A stretch of 64,000 nucleotides of DNA, taken from Hymenobacter sediminicola (GTDB taxonomy: Bacteria > Bacteroidota > Bacteroidia > Cytophagales > Hymenobacteraceae). The translations under genes and the position numbers were made by a program. The stretch spans positions 2,539,001-2,603,000 of the forward strand of contig NZ_CP060202.1 of assembly GCF_014250515.1 (NCBI RefSeq). The letters run 5' to 3'. Shown here piece after piece: positions 8,270 to 16,856 of this stretch (positions are counted from its first letter, which is position 1; each line of letters begins with the position of its first letter). The notes beneath the pieces are model-generated. The model was given only the letters and a program-made list of their open reading frames with translations, did no database searches and was not told the origin of the DNA.

Positions 8270-9901
8270 TCATAGCCGTCGGGCTAGAAACAGTCGAGTT
8301 AAAGCAGGAACATCCAGTACGAGGCACACCTGCCCGCTTCCGAGCAAGGTAACTCCACCGAACAATTCAATGGTGTCAAGCGGTTTGGTCATGGGCTTGA
8401 TGACGATGTTCTGCTGGCGCAGAAACCGGTCGACAATAAGTCCCAGTTTACGGTTATTGTAGTTCACGATGATGATATCCTGACGGCCCTGTACCTCGGC
8501 ACGAGTAGCCGGCTGCAATGGCTCGTCGCCATTTTGCAGCAGACGGCGCAGGCTCACAACCGGCACATTTTCGCCCTGTACTTCGGCCATCAGCATCCCG
8601 CCCACTACGTGCAGGTCGTCGGGCCACAACGATACCACCGAGTCGGTGTGCATCAGCGGAATGGCGTAGCTACGTTCGTCCAACTCGAAAAGCAGTGCCC
8701 CCTTCACAGCAATGGAAGTGGGCAGCACCAGCGTGAACGTGGTGCCCTGGCCCAGGACGGAGTCGACGCGCAATTGACCACCCAACGAGTCGATGGCCAG
8801 CTTTACCACGTCCAGCCCTACCCCACGGCCCGAAATTTCGGTTACTTCTTTTGCCATCGAGAAGCCCGGTTCGAACAGGAAGGCCCGCACAGCGTTGTCG
8901 TCGAGTTGGCGGGCGGCTTCTTTGCCTACCAACCCGCGCTCCACCGCTTTGCGGCGCACACTCTCCACATCGATTCCCCGGCCATCATCCGTCACCTGTA
9001 TCAAGACGTCGTCGCGCTCCGTCTGGGCCGATAAGGTAAGCTGGCCCTGAGTCGGCTTCCCGGCTTTTTCGCGTTCCGCCGGAGTTTCGAGGCCGTGCGC
9101 AACGGCATTGCGCACGAGGTGCAGCAACGCATCGGTGATAATCTGCAGGATGTTGCGGTCAATCTGAATATCCTGGCCACTCAGGGTAAGCTCCACCTGC
9201 TTCTGCTCAGCGCTGGCTACGTCGCGCACTACCCGCGGAAACTTGTTCAGCAGCGACCCTACATTTACCAACCGGGCATCCATAACGGAATACTGCAGTT
9301 CGTCGGTAATGCGGAATAAATGGGCGGCGGAGGTTTGCAAGGCCGAATTGCCAATTTCCTGGCTCAGAGTCAGGATACGGTCCCGGTCAATTATCAACTC
9401 CCCAACCAAGTTGAGCAGATGGTCGAGTTTCTTGATCTGAATGTAGACGAGGTCCGATAACTCCAGCTTACGGGTGGCATCTTCTTCGTCGGCCATTTCG
9501 CCTTCCAGCACGGGCTCTTCACCACGTACCAGCCGGTCAAGATTGTCGAGCAGCAGGTTGCTGTCAGGAACTACTTCGTCGTCTCCGACAGCCCGAATCA
9601 TGGCCCCTATCATGTCCACCCCGGTAAAGAGGACGGCGGCCAAACTCCCACTGAATTCGCGCTCCTTGCTTCGGATCAGCCCGAAGATGGTTTCCATATG
9701 GTGCGCCACTTCCCCAATGGAAGTGTAGCCCATAGCTCGCGAGTTGGATTTCAGATTATGCATGAGCCGAAACAGCTCATTCAGTGCCTGCGAGTCGTGC
9801 GGATTACGCTCCAACTCGCTGATATGGCGACTCATGGCATCGTAGGCTTCCAGCGCCTCGGCCATGTACATTTCGCGGTATTCCTGTTCGCGTGATTTCA
9901 T
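8270..9901 (-). CDS. cheA: Chemotaxis histidine kinase CheA
   Basis: 543 residues, shorter than E. coli CheA (654). The N-terminal HPt domain carries the phospho-acceptor His48 in RLMHNLKSNSRAMG. A separate P2 CheY-docking domain is not evident: HPt is followed by a short acidic linker and then the dimerisation helices (LDHLLNLVGELIIDRDRIL). The ATP-binding domain has HLVRNAVAHGLE (N box), DDGRGID (G1) and GRGVGLDVV (G2). A CheW-like regulatory domain ends the protein. It phosphorylates CheY and forms the receptor-CheW-CheA complex. Its ATG overlaps the cheB stop by 4 nt (ATGA), implying translational coupling. Confidence 0.95.
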   Translation of the reverse strand: MKSREQEYREMYMAEALEAYDAMSRHISELERNPHDSQALNELFRLMHNLKSNSRAMGYTSIGEVAHHMETIFGLIRSKEREFSGSLAAVLFTGVDMIGAMIRAVGDDEVVPDSNLLLDNLDRLVRGEEPVLEGEMADEEDATRKLELSDLVYIQIKKLDHLLNLVGELIIDRDRILTLSQEIGNSALQTSAAHLFRITDELQYSVMDARLVNVGSLLNKFPRVVRDVASAEQKQVELTLSGQDIQIDRNILQIITDALLHLVRNAVAHGLETPAEREKAGKPTQGQLTLSAQTERDDVLIQVTDDGRGIDVESVRRKAVERGLVGKEAARQLDDNAVRAFLFEPGFSMAKEVTEISGRGVGLDVVKLAIDSLGGQLRVDSVLGQGTTFTLVLPTSIAVKGALLFELDERSYAIPLMHTDSVVSLWPDDLHVVGGMLMAEVQGENVPVVSLRRLLQNGDEPLQPATRAEVQGRQDIIIVNYNNRKLGLIVDRFLRQQNIVIKPMTKPLDTIELFGGVTLLGSGQVCLVLDVPALTRLFLARRL

Positions 9902-10971
9902 AGCTGAAAGGAGCGGACAGGAAATGAGCCAACAGACTGAACCGTTGGAACAGGCAGAGCGAAAAAGGAAGTATGACGCGTTATGGCTGCTGCAAGCTGG
10001 TCCAGAGGCAACACGGCATTGGCCAGACCATGCTGAATTACAGACTGTGGCATGGAAAACTGAGCGGATGAGGCCTCATCCTGAACCAGGACCATGCCTC
10101 CCCGCTGCCGGATTGCCTGTGCTCCTAGCGTACCGTCGCGGCCGAGGCCGGTCAGCACTACTCCCAATACGTTGTGCCCAATTGTGCGGGCTGCCGAACG
10201 CATCAGCAAGTCTACAGATGGCTCATCACCGGACGGGCTAGGTTCGGCGGTGTACTCCGTCTGCCATGCTTGCCAGGGGCTGTTGGTGGCTGCTTTTACC
10301 AGCAGGTTGCGGCCACCGGGTGCTACCACGATTTGCCCAGGCTCCAGAACGGTGCCAGGCCAGCCAGCTACTACGGGCAATGACGTTGCCCGGCACAACC
10401 GCTCCACAAAAGAATCGAGGAACGAAGCAGGTAGATGCACCGCCACCAGAATGGAATACGCCAACGAGGCTGGCAGGCCCCGCACTAGGTGCTCTACTGC
10501 CGTAGTGCCGCCAGTAGACCCACCGATAACAACCAAGCCGCGCGAAATACCGGGAATGAAACTTTTAGAAACCAGCTTGGCAACCGTTCTGGCAGGTTTT
10601 TGAGGAATAATCCGGCGTACTTTTCGCAGCACCTCGACACCCCATTCCGCGGGCACGCTATTGGGCCGGATAGTGTCGAAAACACCCCACCGAGCGGCTT
10701 CACGCAACATTCCGGGTAAGGGCTGCCCCTCACAGTACAGAAGCGCCGGAATAGAGGCGTAATGGCTAAGTTGCTCTACATCCCGCAACTGGCTTTCTCC
10801 CACTATCACCAGCCCCGGCCGTAGACGCCGAGCTACCGCCAACAACTCCGTCGTGCCAGCGCTGACCACTTTCAGGTCAGGTTGGCTCTGAAGCAGGCGC
10901 GTCAGCCCCAGCCGCAAAGCCGTAGACAGATTGCCAAGCAGGATGGTGAAAGAAAGAGAACGTTCGGGCAC
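9898..10971 (-). CDS. cheB: CheB-type protein-glutamate methylesterase with degenerate receiver
   Basis: 357 residues. The C-terminal methylesterase domain is complete: nucleophile Ser152 in GGSTGG, His179 in VAVHLPASF and Asp279 in LTGLGRDGTLG form the catalytic triad that demethylates or deamidates receptor glutamates. The N-terminal 120 residues have receiver-like length and pattern but lack the chemistry: the usual paired acidic residues read GN (LLGNLS) and the phospho-Asp position is Gly58 (LVIVGES). Phosphorylation control by CheA is therefore unlikely. It lies 84 nt after cheY and overlaps cheA by 4 nt. No cheR methyltransferase is present in the window. Confidence 0.9.
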   Translation of the reverse strand: MPERSLSFTILLGNLSTALRLGLTRLLQSQPDLKVVSAGTTELLAVARRLRPGLVIVGESQLRDVEQLSHYASIPALLYCEGQPLPGMLREAARWGVFDTIRPNSVPAEWGVEVLRKVRRIIPQKPARTVAKLVSKSFIPGISRGLVVIGGSTGGTTAVEHLVRGLPASLAYSILVAVHLPASFLDSFVERLCRATSLPVVAGWPGTVLEPGQIVVAPGGRNLLVKAATNSPWQAWQTEYTAEPSPSGDEPSVDLLMRSAARTIGHNVLGVVLTGLGRDGTLGAQAIRQRGGMVLVQDEASSAQFSMPQSVIQHGLANAVLPLDQLAAAITRHTSFFALPVPTVQSVGSFPVRSFQL

Positions 10972-11055
10972 GGAGAAAATAAAGAATACCAGTGTGCTAC
11001 AAGCCGCGGAGCATTATCACGCTGCCAGCACGAAGTAGAAAATCAGAAAGGGCTC

Positions 11056-11427
11056 TTATTCTGCCGTCTGCAGTGCGCCACTTACGATTTCTAGGACCTT
11101 TTCTTCGGAGAAGGGCTTCACGATATATGCCGAAGCGCCGCTTTCCAGTGCTTCGTTTACAATTACCTCCTGCCCGACAGCGCTGCACATTACCACTTTC
11201 ACGTCCGGGTCATTCTGACGAATGCCTTTCAGCACGTCCAAGCCTGTATTGTCCGGCAGAATTACGTCCAAGGTAATGAGGTCTGGCTTGGCCGAAGCGG
11301 CCATTTCCAGTGCCTGCTGCCCATTAGCTGCCTCGCCTACGACCTCATAGCCGGCATCAGTGAGCATATTCTTGAGCATCGTGCGCATATAGAAAGAGTC
11401 GTCTACGATGAGGATGCGGTTTTTCAT
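11056..11427 (-). CDS. cheY: CheY-like response regulator
   Basis: 123 residues from MKNRILIVDD; an ATG three codons upstream is possible. It is a single receiver domain with no output domain. The acidic pair is in VDDSFYMR, the phospho-acceptor is Asp54 (LITLDVILPD), and the conserved Lys is in YIVKPF. CheA should phosphorylate it and the CheC-type protein should dephosphorylate it. The target is unknown: no flagellar gene is present, so it may act on type IV pili, gliding or another output. It sits between cheW and cheB. Confidence 0.93.
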   Translation of the reverse strand: MKNRILIVDDSFYMRTMLKNMLTDAGYEVVGEAANGQQALEMAASAKPDLITLDVILPDNTGLDVLKGIRQNDPDVKVVMCSAVGQEVIVNEALESGASAYIVKPFSEEKVLEIVSGALQTAE

Positions 11428-11510
11428 AAGGGGCATTTCAAAAATCAGAGAGAAAAAGAGGGCAAAAGGTCAGAAACTGGACCTTGTACGGTTAGCAGCG
11501 GGCAAAGATG

Positions 11511-12014
11511 CTAGCGAGGCTGTAACTGCATTATCTCATTGGGCGTGAGCAGCTTCAACATGTCCAGCACAATGATGATGCGGCCATCTATTTTTACAAT
11601 TCCCTCAATGTACTTGTCGTTGATGTTGATGTCCTGTATGAATTCCGGCGCCTTTTCAATGCTGGAAACCGGAACTGATAGAGGCTGAGGCACCTCGCGC
11701 ACCACAATGCCAATGGTATAATCCTTGGCTTCGATGGCAAGGGTGTAGGAAACGGTTGGCAACTCCTCGTCAGCAGGCCGGAGCCGAAACCGTTCTTCCA
11801 GATTAATAATGGCAATGATGTCGCCGCGGAGGTTGGCAATGCCTTTCACGAAAGGCGGCGTTTTGGGCATCCGCGCAATTTCAGGCGTCACGGTTACTTC
11901 CTTCACCTGCTCGATGCGCAGCCCGTACTCCTCCTCGCCTAGGCGGAACACTATCAATTGAATGATGGTATCCGGCTTGATTTTTTTGTCGGTAGTCAGT
12001 TCTGCGTCAGGCAT
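11511..12014 (-). CDS. cheW: CheW coupling protein
   Basis: 167 residues, a single CheW domain. Recognisable elements are FRLGEEEYGLRIEQVKEV, VKGIANLRGDIIAIINLEERF (the conserved NLRG motif) and a C-terminal GIVKIDGRIIIVLDMLKLL. It bridges the chemoreceptor and CheA in the signalling array. A short charged N-terminal extension (about 15 residues) precedes the domain. It lies 77 nt downstream of the giant receptor gene and is the second gene of the operon. Confidence 0.95.
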   Translation of the reverse strand: MPDAELTTDKKIKPDTIIQLIVFRLGEEEYGLRIEQVKEVTVTPEIARMPKTPPFVKGIANLRGDIIAIINLEERFRLRPADEELPTVSYTLAIEAKDYTIGIVVREVPQPLSVPVSSIEKAPEFIQDININDKYIEGIVKIDGRIIIVLDMLKLLTPNEIMQLQPR

Positions 12015-12091
12015 TCGACGGAAATATTCCAGTTTCAGGGCAGGATTCCTGAGTCGGATCCTGCCCCTTGCCGGAGGTTAGCTGCTAGAAA

Positions 12092-15000
12092 TTATTTACT
12101 GGCTTTGGCCTTGGCCTTCTTCACTGTCTTCTCGCCCGATGCAGCTGGGGCTGCGGCCGAGCCATTACCGTTCTTAGAAGCTGCAGAGGCAGTAGCCCGC
12201 ACCCGTCGCTCAGGCTTAGCGGCCTCGGGAGCGGCTTTTGCTTTGCGGGCAGTAGCAGGCTTCTGGACCGTTGTTGGTTTGGCCGTGTTAGTACGGCGCC
12301 CACTTGGAGCTGGAGCAGTAGTACTAGGAGCAGCGGCTGTAGCGCGCCGTCCTACCATTCGCTCAGACGAAGTGGAGGCTACTGGAGCTGCTGGCTGTTG
12401 GCGCATCGACCGGCGCACTGGCAGTGGTTCCGGCTCTGGCTCATCCTCCACATACTCAATCAGCTGGAAGTTAGACAAGCCTAACTGCAGGTCATCGGCA
12501 ATGTCGGTGAGGCGCTGGCTCGATACCGTCAGCTCGTGCATAGAGGTCGACAGCTGCTTGGCCGTGCCGGCTACCTGCTGCGTGCCCGATGCCGTCTGCT
12601 CGGCAATGGCTACCACTTCTTCCACGTACTTCACTACGTCGCCGATGGACGTTTTCTGTACCTCGGTTGCCGTCAGAATGTCGCGGGAAGTGCGCAGGGT
12701 TTCGCCAGAGCTGGTGGCAATGTTCTTAAAGGCCGAGCTGGCCTCGAAGGTGGCGTTCTTGCCTTTCAGTACCCGGCCTTCCATGGTGCTGATTGCGGTT
12801 GCGGCCGACGTGGTATCTTTCTTAACGTCGTCTACCAGCGTGCCGATTTCCGAGGCGGAGCGGCGGGAGCCTTCGGCCAGTTTCCGGATTTCTTCGGCTA
12901 CTACCGCGAAACCACGGCCGGCTTCCCCAGCACGGGCCGCTTCGATGGCGGCGTTCAGAGCCAGCAGGTTGGTCTGCGAGGCAATGTCGGTAATCACGCC
13001 CAGCGACTTGCTGATGTCCTGCGAGCGAACCGAAAGAACTTCGATGGTTTTGGCCGTCTGGGCCGCTGCTGCCGAAATTTCCTCCATGTTCTTTACCACT
13101 TCCGCTACGGTTTTCAGACCGAGCTGCGAGGTTTGCTCACCCAGGATAGCTGCCTTAATACCGATATCGGCTTTACCGGCCGTTTCCTTGGTAGCCTGCA
13201 TGATTTCTTCAATCAGCTTGAAGGCCTGGTCGGTCTTGAGAGCCTGGTTCTGAGCACCTTCGGCCATCTGCTGCATGGCCAGAGCCACGTCAACCGTTAC
13301 CCGGCTCATCTCCTGCCCTTTCGCCGCCATTTCTTCCGACGATGTGCCCACTACCTGCGACGAATCGTTGATTTCCGCCAGCAGGTCGTTCAGAGTATCC
13401 ACAGCGAGGTTAAGTGCGTCGGCCATCGACTTGATGTCGCCGGCCGTCTGGATTTCCACCTGCTGCGTCAGGTCGCCTTCGGAAATGGCCCGTACCACGC
13501 GGCTCACTTCCAGTACCGGCGAGGCAATGGATTCGAGCAAGTCGTTGAGCGTATCCACGATTTCCTTCCACGAGCCGCTCACGCCGCCTACCGTGGCGCG
13601 TTCGGTCAGCTTGCCTTCCACACCAGCCACTTTGGCCACGCGGCTTACTTCCTGCGCCAGTCGGTTCAGGTCGTCCACCATGCGGTTGATGGTGTCGGCC
13701 AGCTCGGCTACTTCTCCTTTGGCGTCCAGCGTCAGCTTCTGGGTCAGGTCACCCTGCGATACGCCGGTTACTACTTTCACAATGCCGCGTACCTGCGTGG
13801 TGAGGTTGGCCGCCAGCGTGTTTACGTTGTCGGTCAGGTCCTTCCATACGCCTGTTACGTTCGGTACTTCGGCCTGGCCACCGAGCTTTCCTTCGGTACC
13901 TACTTCCTGGGCCACGCGGGTTACTTCGCCTGCGAAGATGTTGAGCGAGTCCACCATCCGGTTGATGTTGTCCTTCAGGTCGAGCAACTCGCCTTTTACA
14001 TCTACCGATACTTTCTGGCTCAGGTCGCCGCGGGCTACGGCCGTGGTTACATTAGCAATGTCGCGCACCTGGCTGGTGAGCGAAGCGGCCATGAAGTTTA
14101 CGTTGTCCGTCAGGTCTTTCCAGGTGCCGCGTACGTTCGGTACGTCGGCTTGGCCACCAAGCTTGCCTTCGGTGCCTACTTCGCGGGCCACGCGGGTTAC
14201 TTCGTCGCCGAAAGTGTTGAGCGAGTCCACCATCTGGTTGAGGTTTTCCTTCAACTGCAACAGCTCACCGCGCACATTCACAGTCACTTTCTGCGACAAG
14301 TCGCCTTTCGCTACGGCCGTGGCCACGTTGGCAATGTCCCGTACCTGAGAGGTCAGGTTCGAGGCCATCGTGTTTACGTTGTCGGTGAGGTCCTTCCAAG
14401 TACCGCTCACATTCGGCACCGATGCCTGGCCGCCCAGGATACCCTCGGTACCTACTTCGCGAGCCACGCGGGTTACTTCGCCGGCGAAGATGTTGAGCGA
14501 GTCCACCATCTGGTTGAGGATGTTTTTCAGGTCGAGAATCTCGCCTTTTACATCCACCGTCATCTTCTGGGTCAGGTCGCCTTTGGCTACGGCGCTGGCT
14601 ACGTTGGCAATGTCCCGTACCTGAGAAGTCAGGTTCGAGGCCATGTAGTTTACGTTATCCGTAAGGTCTTTCCAGGTACCCGATACGCGGGGTACGCTGG
14701 CTTGGCCGCCGAGCTTGCCTTCGGTGCCTACTTCACGGGCCACGCGGGTTACTTCGTCACCGAAAATGTTGAGCGAGTCCACCATCTGGTTGAGGATGTT
14801 CTTCAGCTCCAGGATTTCTCCTTTCACATCCACTGTCATCTTCTGGCTCAGGTCACCGCGGGCTACGGCCGTGGCTACGTTGGCAATGTCCCGTACCTGC
14901 AAGGTCAGGTTTGAGGCCATGTAGTTTACGTTGTCGGTCAGCTCCTTCCACACACCGGCCACGTTCGGTACGTCGGCCTGGCCGCCAAGCTTGCCTTCGG

Positions 15001-16504
15001 TGCCTACCTCCAGTGCCACGCGGGTTACCTCGCCGGCAAACAGGTTCAGCGAGTCCACCATTTGGTTCAGGTTCTGCTTCAACTGTAGCAGCTCGCCCTT
15101 TACATCGACGGTGATTTTCTGCGACAAGTCGCCCTTGGCAACCGCCGTGGCCACGTTGGCAATGTCCCGTACCTGCAAGGTCAGGTTCGAGGCCATGTTA
15201 TTTACATTGTCGGTCAGCTCCTTCCACACACCGGCCACGTTCGGAACGCTGGCCTGGCCGCCCAGGCGGCCTTCGGTGCCTACTTCCTGCGCCACGCGGG
15301 TTACTTCGCCGGCAAACAGGTTGAGCGAGTCCACCATCTGGTTCAGGTTCTGCTTGAGTTGCAGCAGCTCCCCTTTCACATCGACCGTAATCTTCTGCGA
15401 CAAGTCGCCCTTGGCAACCGCCGTAGCGACGTTGGCAATGTCTCGTACCTGCAAGGTCAGGTTCGAGGCCATGTTGTTTACGTTGTCGGTGAGGTCTTTC
15501 CAGATGCCCGATACGTTGGGCACCAGCGCCTGGCCGCCAAGTTTGCCTTCGGTGCCCACTTCCTGCGCCACGCGGGTTACTTCGCCGGCAAACAGGTTCA
15601 GCGAGTCCACCATCTGGTTCAGGTTCTGCTTCAACTGCAGCAGCTCGCCCTTTACATCGACGGTGATTTTCTGGGTCAGGTCGCCTTTGGCTACGGCCGT
15701 GGCCACGTTGGCAATGTCCCGTACCTGAGAGGTCAGGTTCGAGGCCATGTAGTTTACGTTATCAGTCAGGTCTTTCCAGATGCCGCCTACGTTCGGAACG
15801 CTGGCTTGGCCGCCGAGTTTGCCTTCGGTGCCCACTTCCTGCGCCACGCGGGTTACTTCGCCGGCGAACAGGTTGAGGTTGTCAATCGTTTTGTTGATGG
15901 TTTCGGCCATCACCTTGAAGTCGCCCGACACCGGAATCTGGAAGGTTTCGTCCAGATTGCCTTTGCTGATGTTCTTGAGCACTTTGCCCACCTCCAACAC
16001 CGGCACGGCAATGCTGTCTACCAAGCCGTTGATGTTGTTGATCATGTCGCGCCAGAAACCGGCGGCATTGTCGGCAGAAGCACGGGCTTTCAGGTTGCCT
16101 TCAACCCCGGCCACCTTCGAAATGCGCGACACCTCGCCGCCTACTCCACCAATCATTTCCACCATGGAATTGTAGGCTTCAGCTATTTCGGCGAAGATGT
16201 CGTTGTTCTGCTTGGTCAGCCGCACCGATACGTCGCCTTTTTTGAAGGCGTCGAGAGCATAGAGCACCCGGTTGAGCTGCTCGTTGATGTAATCGGCATT
16301 TTCCAGGGTTCCGCTGCTGCGCACATTCGAGCCTTTAGCACTACCGCTACGGCGCGTGATATCCCCCACAGTATCATCATCAACGTTCAAGGCTTTGCCC
16401 TTAGCGCTGACAACGGTGGCGGGAGAAGCGCCTGCGGAATTGGTATCGGCCGGATTGGCGGCAGCCGAACGACGGGTGGTTGGAGAAGTCTTACCTGATG
16501 CCAT
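12092..16504 (-). CDS. Giant soluble poly-HAMP methyl-accepting chemotaxis protein
   Basis: 1470 residues from the ATG at 16504. No signal peptide or membrane helix is visible, so it is predicted to be cytoplasmic. After a disordered Ser/Ala/Thr-rich start (to about residue 75) come about ten HAMP-like units; eight are near-identical with a 92-residue period ([40 protein letters not shown]). The end holds a full MCP signalling hairpin whose tip reads [20 protein letters not shown], followed by [16 protein letters not shown]. The last 120 residues are Ala/Lys/Pro-rich and probably disordered. The repeat type resembles the HAMP arrays of fungal group III (Nik1-like) kinases. It is the first gene of the operon, with cheW, cheY, cheB, cheA and cheC downstream. 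The ligand is unknown. Confidence 0.93.
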   Translation of the reverse strand: MASGKTSPTTRRSAAANPADTNSAGASPATVVSAKGKALNVDDDTVGDITRRSGSAKGSNVRSSGTLENADYINEQLNRVLYALDAFKKGDVSVRLTKQNNDIFAEIAEAYNSMVEMIGGVGGEVSRISKVAGVEGNLKARASADNAAGFWRDMINNINGLVDSIAVPVLEVGKVLKNISKGNLDETFQIPVSGDFKVMAETINKTIDNLNLFAGEVTRVAQEVGTEGKLGGQASVPNVGGIWKDLTDNVNYMASNLTSQVRDIANVATAVAKGDLTQKITVDVKGELLQLKQNLNQMVDSLNLFAGEVTRVAQEVGTEGKLGGQALVPNVSGIWKDLTDNVNNMASNLTLQVRDIANVATAVAKGDLSQKITVDVKGELLQLKQNLNQMVDSLNLFAGEVTRVAQEVGTEGRLGGQASVPNVAGVWKELTDNVNNMASNLTLQVRDIANVATAVAKGDLSQKITVDVKGELLQLKQNLNQMVDSLNLFAGEVTRVALEVGTEGKLGGQADVPNVAGVWKELTDNVNYMASNLTLQVRDIANVATAVARGDLSQKMTVDVKGEILELKNILNQMVDSLNIFGDEVTRVAREVGTEGKLGGQASVPRVSGTWKDLTDNVNYMASNLTSQVRDIANVASAVAKGDLTQKMTVDVKGEILDLKNILNQMVDSLNIFAGEVTRVAREVGTEGILGGQASVPNVSGTWKDLTDNVNTMASNLTSQVRDIANVATAVAKGDLSQKVTVNVRGELLQLKENLNQMVDSLNTFGDEVTRVAREVGTEGKLGGQADVPNVRGTWKDLTDNVNFMAASLTSQVRDIANVTTAVARGDLSQKVSVDVKGELLDLKDNINRMVDSLNIFAGEVTRVAQEVGTEGKLGGQAEVPNVTGVWKDLTDNVNTLAANLTTQVRGIVKVVTGVSQGDLTQKLTLDAKGEVAELADTINRMVDDLNRLAQEVSRVAKVAGVEGKLTERATVGGVSGSWKEIVDTLNDLLESIASPVLEVSRVVRAISEGDLTQQVEIQTAGDIKSMADALNLAVDTLNDLLAEINDSSQVVGTSSEEMAAKGQEMSRVTVDVALAMQQMAEGAQNQALKTDQAFKLIEEIMQATKETAGKADIGIKAAILGEQTSQLGLKTVAEVVKNMEEISAAAAQTAKTIEVLSVRSQDISKSLGVITDIASQTNLLALNAAIEAARAGEAGRGFAVVAEEIRKLAEGSRRSASEIGTLVDDVKKDTTSAATAISTMEGRVLKGKNATFEASSAFKNIATSSGETLRTSRDILTATEVQKTSIGDVVKYVEEVVAIAEQTASGTQQVAGTAKQLSTSMHELTVSSQRLTDIADDLQLGLSNFQLIEYVEDEPEPEPLPVRRSMRQQPAAPVASTSSERMVGRRATAAAPSTTAPAPSGRRTNTAKPTTVQKPATARKAKAAPEAAKPERRVRATASAASKNGNGSAAAPAASGEKTVKKAKAKASK
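13686..15893 (-). repeat. Eight tandem 276-bp repeats inside the receptor gene
   Basis: The minus-strand codons for the EVGTEG motif recur every 276 nt (near 13890, 14166, 14442, 14718, 14994, 15270, 15546 and 15822), each unit encoding one 92-residue HAMP module. Nucleotide identity between units is high, so unequal recombination could change copy number. Boundaries are approximate. Confidence 0.85.
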
Positions 16505-16583
16505 AAAAAGCAAGGAGTAGCGGGACGTGCGGGGAAGGGCAAAGGAAGTGCAGAAGACGCAAAATAGCCTCTGCCCAACTAGG

Positions 16584-16611
16584 CAAAGGTAGCGAATACG
16601 CCTAGTTCAAA
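16584..16611 (-). promoter_or_regulatory. Putative promoter of the chemosensory operon
   Basis: Minus-strand -7 element TACCTTTG (16584-16591), a full match to TAnnTTTG, 80 nt before the receptor ATG. A TTTG at 16608-16611 on the same strand could be the -33 element, although the 16-nt spacing is shorter than usual. Confidence 0.6.
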
Positions 16612-16759
16612 GCGAATGATTCTTCAAGATCTGCAGAAAGAGCAGAATCTACTTTCGGTGAACCAGTTGCAGTTATTTCGCTGTTGCCCCCACACGCCTG
16701 AACACTGTGGCCGGCCTATACATTATAACGTAAGGCGTCGTGATGCCGGATTATTCCAG

Positions 16760-16767
16760 CATCTTTG
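16760..16767 (+). promoter_or_regulatory. Possible -7 element for topA
   Basis: CATCTTTG, one mismatch to TAnnTTTG, about 90 nt before the chosen topA start. It lies downstream of an earlier in-frame ATG at 16740, which argues against that start. Apart from this and the receptor promoter, nothing else was recognised in the 350-bp divergent region 16505-16856. Confidence 0.4.
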
Positions 16768-16856
16768 CGGCAAAATTCAACTTCCTGCCCGCTGCCGCGT
16801 TTTCTATAGGAAACAGCCCACTGTCAGCCTCCCTTTCCTGCCTCTACGCTTCCCTC

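Noticed and set aside
12536..14914. A 792-codon open frame antisense to the receptor gene
   Set aside because: It is a by-product of the repeated, GC-rich receptor codons; the opposite frame has clear HAMP and MCP motifs and this one has none.
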